Below, one piece after another: positions 1 to 6,422 of a stretch of DNA of 16,223 nucleotides. The stretch is from assembly GCA_900548615.1 (NCBI GenBank), contig URKW01000050.1, forward strand, positions 1 through 16,223. Reading direction: 5' to 3'. Source of the stretch: an uncultured Eubacteriales bacterium (lineage in GTDB: Bacteria; Bacillota; Clostridia; Oscillospirales; Oscillospiraceae). The notes beneath the pieces are model-generated. The model had not been told where the DNA came from. It did no database searches and saw only the letters and a list, made by a program, of their open reading frames with translations. The translations under genes were made by a program, and so were the position numbers. Within the stretch, counting starts at the first letter, position 1, and each line of letters opens with the position of its first letter.

Positions 1-308
1 CCTGCCAGTGGCTGGTAAAGGAGGGCTATATCGGCCGTATGCCCATCAAGCATTACGTGGCGGGCGTCAGCGCCGGTATCGTGGACGATACGGCGGTGCT
101 GGATCTGCCCTACAGCGAGGACAGCCGGGCGCAGGTGGATCTGAACTGCATCATGAACGAACAGGGCGAGATCATTGAGATTCAGGGCACCGGCGAGGGC
201 CGGGCCTTCACCGTGACGGAGCAGCAGGATCTGGTGGCGCTGTGCGCCAAGGGCAACCGTGAGCTGATCGCCAAACAGAAAGAGATAGTGGGGGATATTC
301 TGAGATGA
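1..308 (+). CDS. rph: Ribonuclease PH, C-terminal part (5' end outside window)
   Basis: RNase PH is a phosphorolytic 3'-5' exoribonuclease that trims tRNA precursors in the cytoplasm, normally as a hexamer. The frame is open from base 3 and runs without a start into the window, so only the last ~101 residues are present. Family-typical segments are visible: YVAGVSAGIVDD, then LDLPYSEDSRAQVDLN with the conserved acidic E-D-S-R-A-x-V-D run, then IEIQGTGEGRAFT (the EVQGTAEG-type motif) and a terminal helix ending KGNRELIAKQ. These correspond to the second half of the RNase PH fold. The stop codon overlaps the start of rdgB (ATGA at 305-308), implying translational coupling; rph next to rdgB is a classic Firmicute arrangement. 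The ATG at 39 is internal, not the start. Identification is strong; the length and catalytic core of the missing half cannot be judged. Confidence 0.93.
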   Translation, partial: CQWLVKEGYIGRMPIKHYVAGVSAGIVDDTAVLDLPYSEDSRAQVDLNCIMNEQGEIIEIQGTGEGRAFTVTEQQDLVALCAKGNRELIAKQKEIVGDILR

Positions 309-895
309 AATTTGTATTGGCCTCCCACAACCGTGGGAAATTAAAAGAGATGCAGGAGATCTTGTCCCGGCTGGGCGTGGAAGTGGTGCTGGAGTCCGAT
401 TTAGGGCTTGCGCTGGACGTGGAGGAGACGGGCACTACCTTTGCCGAGAACGCCGCGCTGAAGGCAAAAGCCGTCATGGAAGCCAGCGGCCTGCCCGCCA
501 TCGGCGACGACTCCGGATTGTGCGTGGACTGGTTACAGGGCGCGCCGGGCATCTACTCCGCCCGGTACGGCAATCTGGACAGTGATCCGGCCCGCTGCGC
601 TCTGCTGCTGCAGAACATGCGGGGCGCGACGAACCGCGCCGCCCATTTCCATACGTCCATCTGCTGCGCCTTTCCCAACGGCGACATGCTGACCGCCGAC
701 GGCGACTGCCACGGCACCATCGCCTTTGCCCCCATGGGGGAACGGGGCTTCGGCTACGATCCGGTGTTCTTTGTGCCGGAGAAGCGCCGCACCTTTGCCC
801 AGCTGACGGCGGAGGAGAAAAACGAAATATCCCACCGGGGCAGCGCTTTGCGCGTTTTTGCCGCGGAATTGAAAGAGTATTTGGAGAAGCATTGA
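305..895 (+). CDS. rdgB: XTP/dITP diphosphatase (RdgB/HAM1 family, non-canonical purine NTP pyrophosphatase)
   Basis: Hydrolyses dITP, XTP and ITP to the monophosphate plus pyrophosphate, cleansing the nucleotide pool of deaminated purines. At 196 residues it is full length for the family. Visible motifs are the N-terminal SHNRGKLKEM (S-x-N-x-x-K substrate-binding signature, residues ~7-16), TFAENAALKAKA (~45-55), GDDSGLCVD with the catalytic Asp and metal ligands (~67-75), GAPGIYSARY (~79-88), GFGYDPVF (~148-155) and a C-terminal SHRGSAL base-recognition motif (~177-183). The ATG lies in a 4-base overlap with the rph stop, and yhbY begins one base after its stop, so the three genes form one transcription unit. 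The product is expected to be cytoplasmic, dimeric and Mg-dependent. No anomaly seen. Confidence 0.97.
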   Translation: MKFVLASHNRGKLKEMQEILSRLGVEVVLESDLGLALDVEETGTTFAENAALKAKAVMEASGLPAIGDDSGLCVDWLQGAPGIYSARYGNLDSDPARCALLLQNMRGATNRAAHFHTSICCAFPNGDMLTADGDCHGTIAFAPMGERGFGYDPVFFVPEKRRTFAQLTAEEKNEISHRGSALRVFAAELKEYLEKH

Positions 896-896
896 T

Positions 897-1211
897 ATGG
901 AACTGACAAGTAAGCAGCGTGCCCAGCTGCGGGGGATGGCCGCCACCATGGACACCATCCTCCATGTGGGCAAGGACGGCATCGGCGACAATCTGGTGAA
1001 GCAGGCCAACGATGCGCTGGAGGCCCGTGAGCTCATCAAGGGCCGTGTGCTGGAAAACAGCATGTACACCGCCCGTGAGGCGGCGGAGGAGCTGGCCGTG
1101 GCCACCCGCAGCGAGGTGGTGCAGGTCATCGGCAGCAAGTTCGTGCTGTACCGCTATCAGCACAACAAGGAAAAGCGCAAGATCCAGCTGGTAAAGGCGA
1201 AGCAGGCATGA
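897..1211 (+). CDS. yhbY: YhbY/YqeI family CRM-domain RNA-binding protein
   Basis: Small ribosome-associated RNA-binding protein of the CRM (chloroplast RNA splicing and ribosome maturation) family; E. coli YhbY associates with pre-50S particles. The 104-residue product opens with LTSKQRAQLRGMA and has HVGKDGIGDNLVKQANDAL at ~24-42, containing the GKDG turn that matches the family's GxxG RNA-contact loop. ELIKGRVLEN follows, then EVVQVIGSKFVLYRY, which resembles the IGR-x-x-VLYR signature with Ser-Lys in place of Gly-Arg. A GGAGAA ribosome binding site at 883-888 lies 8 nt before the ATG and supports this start. The stop overlaps the start of nadD by 4 bases. The yhbY-nadD-yqeK-rsfS order is conserved in Firmicutes (yqeI-yqeL region), which supports the assignment. 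The exact molecular role is not settled even for characterised homologues. Confidence 0.93.
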   Translation: MELTSKQRAQLRGMAATMDTILHVGKDGIGDNLVKQANDALEARELIKGRVLENSMYTAREAAEELAVATRSEVVQVIGSKFVLYRYQHNKEKRKIQLVKAKQA

Positions 1212-2410
1212 GGATCGGCATGTTCGGCGGGACGTTCAACCCGCCCCATAACGGCCATGTGACCATGGCCCGTGCCGCCGTGAACCAGTTGGGACTGGAT
1301 AAGCTGCTGATCGTCCCGGACTGCGTGCCGCCCCACAAGCCGCTGCCGTCCGGCGTGACGGCCCGGCAGCGGTACGACATGGCGGCGCTGATGGCGGCCT
1401 CGGTGGGCCGTATGGCCGAGGCCAGCGATATCGAGCTGCACCACACCGGCAAAAGCTACACCAGCGACACCCTGCGCATGCTGCATCAGCAGTACCCCGA
1501 CGCGGAGCTGTGGCTGCTGATGGGATCGGACATGTTCCTGTCCCTCCACACGTGGCATGAGCCGGAGGTCATCTGTGAATTGGCGCACATTGCCGCTTTC
1601 CGCCGGGTGGAGGAGGATATCTGCGCCGCCATGAAGCAGCAGAAGACCCAGCTGGAGCGGCAGTATCAGGCCCGTGTGGCGCTGCTGGACAATCCGGAGC
1701 TCATCGAGCTGTCCTCCACCTACGTCCGCGCCGCGCTGGCGGCGGGACAGGGGAGCGACCTGGTACCGGAAGCGGTGTGGGGCTACATCCGGCGGGAGCA
1801 CCTGTACGGCACCACCGCCGACTTGAAGCACCTGACGGTGGACGAGCTGCGGCCCATCGCTATGAGCTATCTCAAGCCCAAGCGGATGCCCCATGTGCTG
1901 GGTACCGAGGGTGAGGCGGCGAAGCTTGCCCGACGCTTCGGTGCGGACGAGACGAAGGCCCGCGTGGCGGGACTGCTTCACGACTGCACCAAGAAGCTGG
2001 GCATGGCGGAGCAGCTGGCGCTGTGTAAACAGTACGGCATCCGGCTTGACCCGCTGGAGCAAAAGGCGCTGAAGCTGCTGCACGCCAAGACCGGCGCAGC
2101 CATCGCCCGCCATGTGTACGGCGTGGACGACGAGGTGTATCAGGCCATTTTGTACCACACCACCGGTCGGGCCAACATGACGCTGCTGGAAAAAATATTG
2201 TATCTGGCCGACTATATCGAGCCCAGCCGGGAGTTTGCCAACGACCCCGATGTGGTGCGCCTGCGGGAAACGGTCTATGAGGATCTTGACCGGGGACTGC
2301 TGCTGGGCCTGACCATGACCGTTACGGAAATGGAGGGCATGGGCAATCCGGTACATCACGATACATTGGACGCGAGAAATGATCTCATTGAAAAAGGAGT
2401 GACGTTATGA
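1208..2410 (+). CDS. nadD-yqeK: Fused nicotinate-nucleotide adenylyltransferase (NadD) and HD-domain symmetrical Ap4A hydrolase (YqeK)
   Basis: One 400-residue frame joins two enzymes that are separate adjacent genes in Bacillus. Residues 1-~200 are NadD, which adenylates nicotinate mononucleotide to deamido-NAD. They carry the nucleotidyltransferase signature GGTFNPPHNGH (7-17) and the C-terminal SSTYVRAAL motif (169-177, ISSTxxR type). Residues ~205-400 are YqeK, a metal-dependent HD phosphohydrolase that cleaves diadenosine tetraphosphate symmetrically. They show H229, the H258-D259 pair in GLLHDCTKK, H292, YHTTGR around H317, and the family-typical NMTLLEKILYLADYIEPSR (323-341) with D335. 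All metal-ligand positions appear intact in both halves, with no internal stop or frameshift between them. The gene starts in an ATGA overlap with yhbY and ends in one with rsfS. Both products act in cytoplasmic adenine-nucleotide metabolism. Confidence 0.95.
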   Translation: MRIGMFGGTFNPPHNGHVTMARAAVNQLGLDKLLIVPDCVPPHKPLPSGVTARQRYDMAALMAASVGRMAEASDIELHHTGKSYTSDTLRMLHQQYPDAELWLLMGSDMFLSLHTWHEPEVICELAHIAAFRRVEEDICAAMKQQKTQLERQYQARVALLDNPELIELSSTYVRAALAAGQGSDLVPEAVWGYIRREHLYGTTADLKHLTVDELRPIAMSYLKPKRMPHVLGTEGEAAKLARRFGADETKARVAGLLHDCTKKLGMAEQLALCKQYGIRLDPLEQKALKLLHAKTGAAIARHVYGVDDEVYQAILYHTTGRANMTLLEKILYLADYIEPSREFANDPDVVRLRETVYEDLDRGLLLGLTMTVTEMEGMGNPVHHDTLDARNDLIEKGVTL

Positions 2411-2775
2411 AAGAACCCAAGGAAATGGCCCTGCTGGCGGCCAAAGCGCTGAGCGACAAGAAGGGCCGGGAGATTCAGGTGCTGGAGATCGGCGAGCTGA
2501 CCACGCTGGCGGATTACTTCGTCATCGCCACCGGCTCCAGCAACACCCAGATCAACGCGCTGGTGGACAACGTGGAAAAGGTCATGGCGGAGGAAGCGGA
2601 GGAGCAGCCGCTCCACCGGGAGGGCTATCGCGGCGGCACGTGGGTGCTGCTGGACTACGGCTGCATCGCTGTGCACGTTTTCAACGCCGAGGCCCGTGAG
2701 TTCTACGGCCTGGAGCGCCTGTGGCGGGACGGCAAGCCCGTGGACATCTCCGGCGTGGTAACGCCCAACGAGTAA
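2407..2775 (+). CDS. rsfS: Ribosomal silencing factor RsfS (DUF143/Iojap family)
   Basis: RsfS binds ribosomal protein uL14 on the 50S subunit and blocks 30S joining, lowering translation in stationary phase or starvation. The 122-residue protein is close to the usual family length. It shows the hallmark run LADYFVIATGSSNTQINALVD (residues ~34-54) and a later EGYRGGTWVLLDYGCIAVHVF (~71-91) containing the conserved W-x-L-x-D-Y-G-x-x-x-V-H-x-F signature, followed by REFYGLERLW. A strong AAGGAG (2394-2399) sits 7 nt before the ATG, inside the end of nadD-yqeK, and the two genes overlap by 4 bases. It is the last gene of the cluster; the terminator hairpins follow directly. No anomaly seen. Confidence 0.97.
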   Translation: MKEPKEMALLAAKALSDKKGREIQVLEIGELTTLADYFVIATGSSNTQINALVDNVEKVMAEEAEEQPLHREGYRGGTWVLLDYGCIAVHVFNAEAREFYGLERLWRDGKPVDISGVVTPNE

Positions 2776-2783
2776 ATAAAAAA

Positions 2784-2807
2784 GGTCTCCGGCATTCGCC
2801 GGAGACC
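2784..2807 (-). terminator. Terminator hairpin, oriented for the minus-strand hydA gene
   Basis: A perfect 10-bp stem, GGTCTCCGGC / GCCGGAGACC, has a 4-nt loop (ATTC). It is preceded on the plus strand by six A residues (2778-2783), which read as a U-run after the hairpin on the minus strand. On the plus side no T-run follows, so after rsfS it is a hairpin without a U-tract. It is nearly identical to the hairpin at 3067-3090, which lies on the other side of the inserted repeat element. Confidence 0.72.
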
Positions 2808-3066
2808 TGAATTTGTCGAGAGACCATCTCTGTCATTCCGAACCAGTGACCGATGTCACTGGTGTGGGAATCCGTAACCAAAGCCTCCCCTGTGTAAGGG
2901 GAGGTGTCAAAAATCTTTGATTTTTGACGGAGGGGTTGTCTGATGGACGACAATCGCCCAGTCAGCGCAGGACGCTGACAGCCCCCTTTACACAAGGGGG
3001 CCAGAAACGGATTGCCACGCCAGTGTGAGCACTGGCTCGCAATGACAGACTCTTTCGACAGTTTGG
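2808..3066. repeat. MITE-like composite palindromic intergenic element (~260 bp)
   Basis: This stretch has no plausible gene. Its two ends form long imperfect inverted repeats. The left end (about 2812-2875: TGTCGAGAGA, then CTGTCATTCCGAACCAGTG and later GGGAATCCGT) matches the reverse complement of the right end (about 3007-3061: TGTCGAAAGA, CTGTCATTGCGAGCCAGTG, GGCAATCCGT on the minus strand). Six hairpins are packed inside: 2843-2862 (CCAGTGAC/GTCACTGG), 2884-2904 (CCTCCCCT/AGGGGAGG), 2906-2928 (GTCAAAAATC/GATTTTTGAC), 2961-2979 (GTCAGCG/CGCTGAC), 2981-3001 (GCCCCCTT/AAGGGGGC) and 3020-3035 (CCAGTG/CACTGG). It is flanked by two near-identical 24-bp copies of a terminator hairpin, as if inserted with duplication of the target. 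Part of the right end recurs exactly at 16122-16155. Non-autonomous mobility is inferred; no transposase is present. Confidence 0.7.
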
Positions 3067-3095
3067 GGTCTCCGGCATTCGCTGGAGACCTTTTT
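3067..3095 (+). terminator. Rho-independent terminator oriented for the rsfS cluster
   Basis: Stem GGTCTCCGGC / GCTGGAGACC (one mismatch or wobble), loop ATTC, followed by TTTTT at 3091-3095. This is the plus-strand counterpart of the 2784-2807 hairpin, with 23 of 24 bases identical. Read together with the A6 run before the first copy, the two look like the halves of one original bidirectional terminator. Confidence 0.75.
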
Positions 3096-3104
3096 CTATC
3101 CGTC

Positions 3105-4472
3105 TTACAGCGCGCACTTGCCGCGCTTGAGGTATTCGCCCTTTACGTCGCGGACGACGCCGTTTTCCACGGCGGGCATGCCCCGCAGGTACACGGCGGC
3201 GATGCTGCCGGAGGTTCGGAAGCCCTCGAAGGGCGTATAGTCGCAGCGGGACACCATGTCGGCGGCGTGGAGGGTGTGATCCGCCGCCGGATCGTACACC
3301 ACGATATCGGCGTCAGCGCCGGGCGCGATGCAGCCCTTGCGGGGATAGAGACCGTACAGCTTGGCGGGATTCTCGCTGAGTGCCCGGCACAAGGTGGGCA
3401 GGTCGATGCGGCCCGCCGCCACGCCGGTGGTGTACACCACCTCGCCCCGGGTCTCTACGCCGGGAAGGCCGCCGGGAATGGTGGTGAAGTCGCCCTGCCC
3501 CGCCAGCTTCTGCTGCGTGGTGAAGGAGCAGTGGTCGGTGGAGACGGTGTTCACCCGGCCCTCCTTCAGGCCCGCCCACAGCGCGTCCTGATCCGCCTTT
3601 TTGCGGATGGGAGGGGAGCACACGAACTTGGCAGAGGACAGCCAGTCCTCCTGATAGTACACGCTGTCGTCCAGCGCCAGATACTGGGAACACGTCTCGG
3701 AATAGACGACCTGCCCCCGTGCGCGGGCCTGATCGATCTCGCTGAGCGCGGCGGCGTTGGTGGTATGAACGATCACCACGGGAGCCTCCGCCGCCTGGGC
3801 GATCCGCAGGATGCGGCCCACCGCCTCTGCCTCCAGATAGTCGGGGCGGGTCTGGGGATGGCAGGAGACGGCGTTCTCGCCCTTTGCCTTCTTCTCCGCC
3901 ACCAGCGCGTCGATGACGCCGCTGTTCTCACAGTGGACGCCGCAGATGCCGCCCCGGGCCTTCAGCGCCTTCAGCGCCCGGTACAGGTCGCCGTCCGGCA
4001 GCATCATGGCGGGATAGGTCATGTACATCTTGAAGGAGGTGATGCCGGCGGCAAACATGTCGTCCAGCTCCGCCTCGATGCCCTCGTTCCAATCGTCGAT
4101 GGTCATGTGGAAGCCGTAGTCACAGTGGCAGTTTGCCGCCTTTTTGTGCCACAGCCCCAAGCCGTAGGCCAGCGTCTCGCCCTTGTTGGGGCAGGCAAAG
4201 TCGATGACGGTGGTGGTGCCGCCCCGGAGAGCGGAGCGGCCGCCGCTCTCGACATCGTCGGCGGTGGTGGTGTTGCACACGTCCAGATCGAAGTGGGTGT
4301 GGGCGTCGATGAACCCCGGCAGCAGCAGCTTGCCGGTCACGTCCACCACCTCCGCGTCGGGCGCGTCGATATGGGGCGCCACGGACACGATCTTCTCGCC
4401 GTCCACCAGCACGTCGGCTGCCACAACGGCGCTGCCGCTGACCACGCGGCCGCCGGTAAAGAGTCGTTTCAT
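3105..4472 (-). CDS. hydA: Dihydropyrimidinase / D-hydantoinase (cyclic amidohydrolase)
   Basis: Zn-dependent amidohydrolase that opens 5,6-dihydropyrimidine or hydantoin rings (reductive pyrimidine catabolism). The 455-residue length fits. Metal-site residues are all visible: H58 and H60 in GFIDAHTHFDLD, the lysine expected to be carboxylated, K148 in SFKMYMTYP, H180 in GVHCEN, H236 in IVHTTN and D313 in STDHCSF. CSPPIR and the C-terminal GCIAPGADADIVVYDP composite-domain strand are family-typical. The chosen ATG (4470-4472) is preceded on the minus strand by AAGGAGGT (4481-4488) at ideal spacing; an upstream in-frame ATG at 4538 lacks this and would add 22 atypical residues. The gene stands alone, with no dihydropyrimidine dehydrogenase or beta-ureidopropionase beside it, so the physiological substrate is uncertain; phenylhydantoinase or another cyclic amide hydrolase is possible. 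Confidence 0.92.
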   Translation of the reverse strand: MKRLFTGGRVVSGSAVVAADVLVDGEKIVSVAPHIDAPDAEVVDVTGKLLLPGFIDAHTHFDLDVCNTTTADDVESGGRSALRGGTTTVIDFACPNKGETLAYGLGLWHKKAANCHCDYGFHMTIDDWNEGIEAELDDMFAAGITSFKMYMTYPAMMLPDGDLYRALKALKARGGICGVHCENSGVIDALVAEKKAKGENAVSCHPQTRPDYLEAEAVGRILRIAQAAEAPVVIVHTTNAAALSEIDQARARGQVVYSETCSQYLALDDSVYYQEDWLSSAKFVCSPPIRKKADQDALWAGLKEGRVNTVSTDHCSFTTQQKLAGQGDFTTIPGGLPGVETRGEVVYTTGVAAGRIDLPTLCRALSENPAKLYGLYPRKGCIAPGADADIVVYDPAADHTLHAADMVSRCDYTPFEGFRTSGSIAAVYLRGMPAVENGVVRDVKGEYLKRGKCAL

Positions 4473-4480
4473 AGGAAAGT

Positions 4481-4488
4481 ACCTCCTT
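4481..4488 (-). promoter_or_regulatory. Ribosome binding site fixing the hydA start
   Basis: AAGGAGGT on the minus strand, 8 nt upstream of the ATG at 4472. It is a near-perfect anti-16S match and decides between this start and the in-frame ATG at 4538. Confidence 0.85.
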
Positions 4489-4506
4489 AATTGCTCAATT
4501 TCTCTT

Positions 4507-4538
4507 ATTATAGCACCATGCTTCCGGCATGGATACAA
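4507..4538 (-). promoter_or_regulatory. Probable hydA promoter (extended -10) with palindrome in the spacer
   Basis: On the minus strand TATAAT (4512-4507) is preceded by TGC, giving a TGnTATAAT extended -10. A weak -35, TTGTAT (4538-4533), is 20 bp upstream, longer than optimal and compatible with an extended -10 promoter. Between the boxes lies the inverted repeat CCATGC-ttccg-GCATGG (4516-4532), a candidate operator. Prediction from sequence only. Confidence 0.55.
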
Positions 4539-4598
4539 AAATTTTTTGTTTTTTGAAAAAATTCGTTGAAAAAAAGAGGGTATTCGAAAGTTATCCCG

Positions 4599-4604
4599 TA
4601 TAAT
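4599..4604 (+). promoter_or_regulatory. Possible -10 box for dnaG-rpoD
   Basis: A consensus TATAAT 45 bp before the dnaG ATG, in an AT-rich intergenic stretch. No convincing -35 is found 16-18 bp upstream (TTGAAA at 4566 is 27 bp away), so this promoter call is weak. Confidence 0.35.
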
Positions 4605-4635
4605 AAAGCGAGGAAAAATTTCAGTGCGGCACGGG

Positions 4636-4643
4636 AAGGAGGG
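4636..4643 (+). promoter_or_regulatory. Ribosome binding site fixing the dnaG start
   Basis: AAGGAGGG, 6 nt before the ATG at 4650. It supports that start over the in-frame ATG at 4566, which would add 28 residues unlike any primase N-terminus. Confidence 0.85.
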
Positions 4644-4649
4644 ATTGCC

Positions 4650-6422
4650 ATGTTTTCACAGAGCTTTTTGGACGAGCTGATCGCCCGCAACGACATTGTG
4701 GACGTGGTGGGCTCCTACGTGGCGCTGACGCCGAAGGGCGGCAGCTATTGGGGCTGCTGTCCCTTCCACAATGAGAAAACGCCCTCCTTCCATGTTTTGC
4801 AGGACAAGCAGTTCTATCACTGCTTCGGCTGCAAAAAGGGCGGCGGCGTCATCAATTTCATCATGGAGATTGAGAACCTCTCCTATCCCGATGCCATCCG
4901 CTTTCTGGCCAAGCGGGTCAACATGGAGGTGCCGGAGGATCGGGAATCCGCCGACGCCGACCGGCTGCGTAAGCGACTGCTGGCGCTGAACCGTGACGCG
5001 GCCCGGTGGTACTACGACGTGCTGCAAAGCCCCGACGGCGCGGCGGTGCGGGCATACCTCGACAAGCGCGCCATCTCCCGGAAGATCGCTGTGCGGTTCG
5101 GTATGGGCGCGTCGCCGGACAGCTGGGACGCGCTGCTGCGCACCATGACCGGCAGGGGCTACACCAAGCAGGAGCTGCTGACCGCCGGACTGATCGTGGC
5201 CAACAAGAGCGGCGGCTTTTACGATAAGTTCCGCAACCGGCTGATGCTGCCGGTCATCGATGTGCGGGGCGATGTGGTGGGCTTCGGCAGCCGCGTCATT
5301 GACAAGTCGGAGCCGAAATACATGAACAGCACCGAAACGCCGGTGTACAGCAAGCGCCGGGTGCTGTACGGCCTGAATCTGGCGAAAAAGACCAAGCGTC
5401 CCAACATGATTCTGTGCGAAGGCAACCTTGATGTGGTGACGCTGCATCAGGCGGGCTTCGACAACGCGGTGGCCTCCATGGGCACGGCGCTGACGACGGA
5501 GCAGATTCGATTGCTGGGACGGTACACCAAGGAGCTGGTGCTGTGCTACGACAACGACAACGCCGGTCAGCTGGCCACCCAGCGGGCGCTGGAGATGCTG
5601 AACAACACCGAGTTCACCGTCCGGGTACTGAAGCTGCCCCGGCGGCTGGTGGACGGCGAATATGTGAAGCAGGATGCCGACGATTTCATCAAGTTTCAGG
5701 GCGCTCCCGCCTTCGAGCGGCTGCTGTCCGGCAGCGAGAACGGCGTGGAGTTCCGTATGTCGCAGGTGGCCGCCAAGTACGACCTGCGCAGTGATCAGGG
5801 CCGCATCGACTACACCGCCGAGATCAGTCAGGTGCTTGCCGAGCTGGACAACGCCGTGGAGCGGGAGGTATACGCCAATCGTGCCGCCGAGACGGCAGGA
5901 CTTTCGCCCGACGCCATGCGGCAGGAGGTGGAGCGGGCCGCCCGCAAGCGCCGCTACAGCGACCGCAAAAAGCGGGAGCGGCAGGAGCTGAACCCCGCCC
6001 TGACCGTACAGCCCGCCCAGCGGGGCAGCCGCTATACCAATCTCCGCAGCGCCATGGCGGAGGAGGGCGTGATCCGGCTGCTGCACCTTGACCCCACGCT
6101 GTTCGGGGACACGCCGCCCCTGACGCCGGAGGAGTTCTCCTCGCCGCTGTTGGGAAAAATTTACGGCGCCATGTGGCACCAGCGCGGCAACCGCAGCGGC
6201 CTGTCGGCGCTGACGGGGGAGCTGTCCGGCGACGAGATGAGCCACCTGACCACGCTGCTGCAAAAACCGGAATCCACCGCCAACGCGTCTCAGGCGCTGG
6301 CGGACTACATACGGGTAATCCGCGAAGAGCAGACCAAACGGGACGACTCCGGGGTGGATCCCCTGCTGTTGGCAATGGAAACATTTAAAGATAAGAAACG
6401 ATATGGAGGAAAGCGCACATGA
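4650..6422 (+). CDS. dnaG: DNA primase DnaG
   Basis: Synthesises RNA primers for Okazaki fragments at the fork, working with the replicative helicase. The 590-residue protein has the complete three-part architecture. The N-terminal CHC2 zinc domain has C37-x2-H40 in CCPFHNEKTPSF and C58-x2-C61 in YHCFGCKKGG. The TOPRIM catalytic core has acidic EGNLD (E257 to D261) and CYDNDNAG (299-306), preceded by the basic NRLMLPV and GFGSRVIDKSEPKYMNS motifs. The less conserved C-terminal helical region from about 480 is the helicase-binding domain. The start ATG follows an AAGGAGGG site. The last codons overlap the rpoD start by 4 bases (ATGA, 6419-6422), so primase and primary sigma factor are translationally coupled, as in the classical dnaG-rpoD macromolecular-synthesis operon. 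No rpsU is present upstream. Confidence 0.98.
   Translation: MFSQSFLDELIARNDIVDVVGSYVALTPKGGSYWGCCPFHNEKTPSFHVLQDKQFYHCFGCKKGGGVINFIMEIENLSYPDAIRFLAKRVNMEVPEDRESADADRLRKRLLALNRDAARWYYDVLQSPDGAAVRAYLDKRAISRKIAVRFGMGASPDSWDALLRTMTGRGYTKQELLTAGLIVANKSGGFYDKFRNRLMLPVIDVRGDVVGFGSRVIDKSEPKYMNSTETPVYSKRRVLYGLNLAKKTKRPNMILCEGNLDVVTLHQAGFDNAVASMGTALTTEQIRLLGRYTKELVLCYDNDNAGQLATQRALEMLNNTEFTVRVLKLPRRLVDGEYVKQDADDFIKFQGAPAFERLLSGSENGVEFRMSQVAAKYDLRSDQGRIDYTAEISQVLAELDNAVEREVYANRAAETAGLSPDAMRQEVERAARKRRYSDRKKRERQELNPALTVQPAQRGSRYTNLRSAMAEEGVIRLLHLDPTLFGDTPPLTPEEFSSPLLGKIYGAMWHQRGNRSGLSALTGELSGDEMSHLTTLLQKPESTANASQALADYIRVIREEQTKRDDSGVDPLLLAMETFKDKKRYGGKRT

Noticed and set aside
1157..2359. 400-codon open frame on the minus strand opposite nadD-yqeK
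   Set aside because: Shadow of a gene with two intact enzyme signatures; no ribosome binding site or protein family visible.
2881..2935. Repeat hairpins as a riboswitch or small RNA gene
   Set aside because: The hairpins belong to an inverted-repeat element with a second copy at the window end; no promoter or known riboswitch core was recognised.
3012..4490. 492-codon open frame on the plus strand
   Set aside because: Antisense to the confidently identified hydA gene; its start lies in the repeat element and its product is repetitive Gly/Val/His text without domains.
4566..4649. Upstream ATG for dnaG
   Set aside because: It adds 28 residues not seen in primases and overlaps the predicted promoter region; the 4650 start has AAGGAGGG at good spacing.
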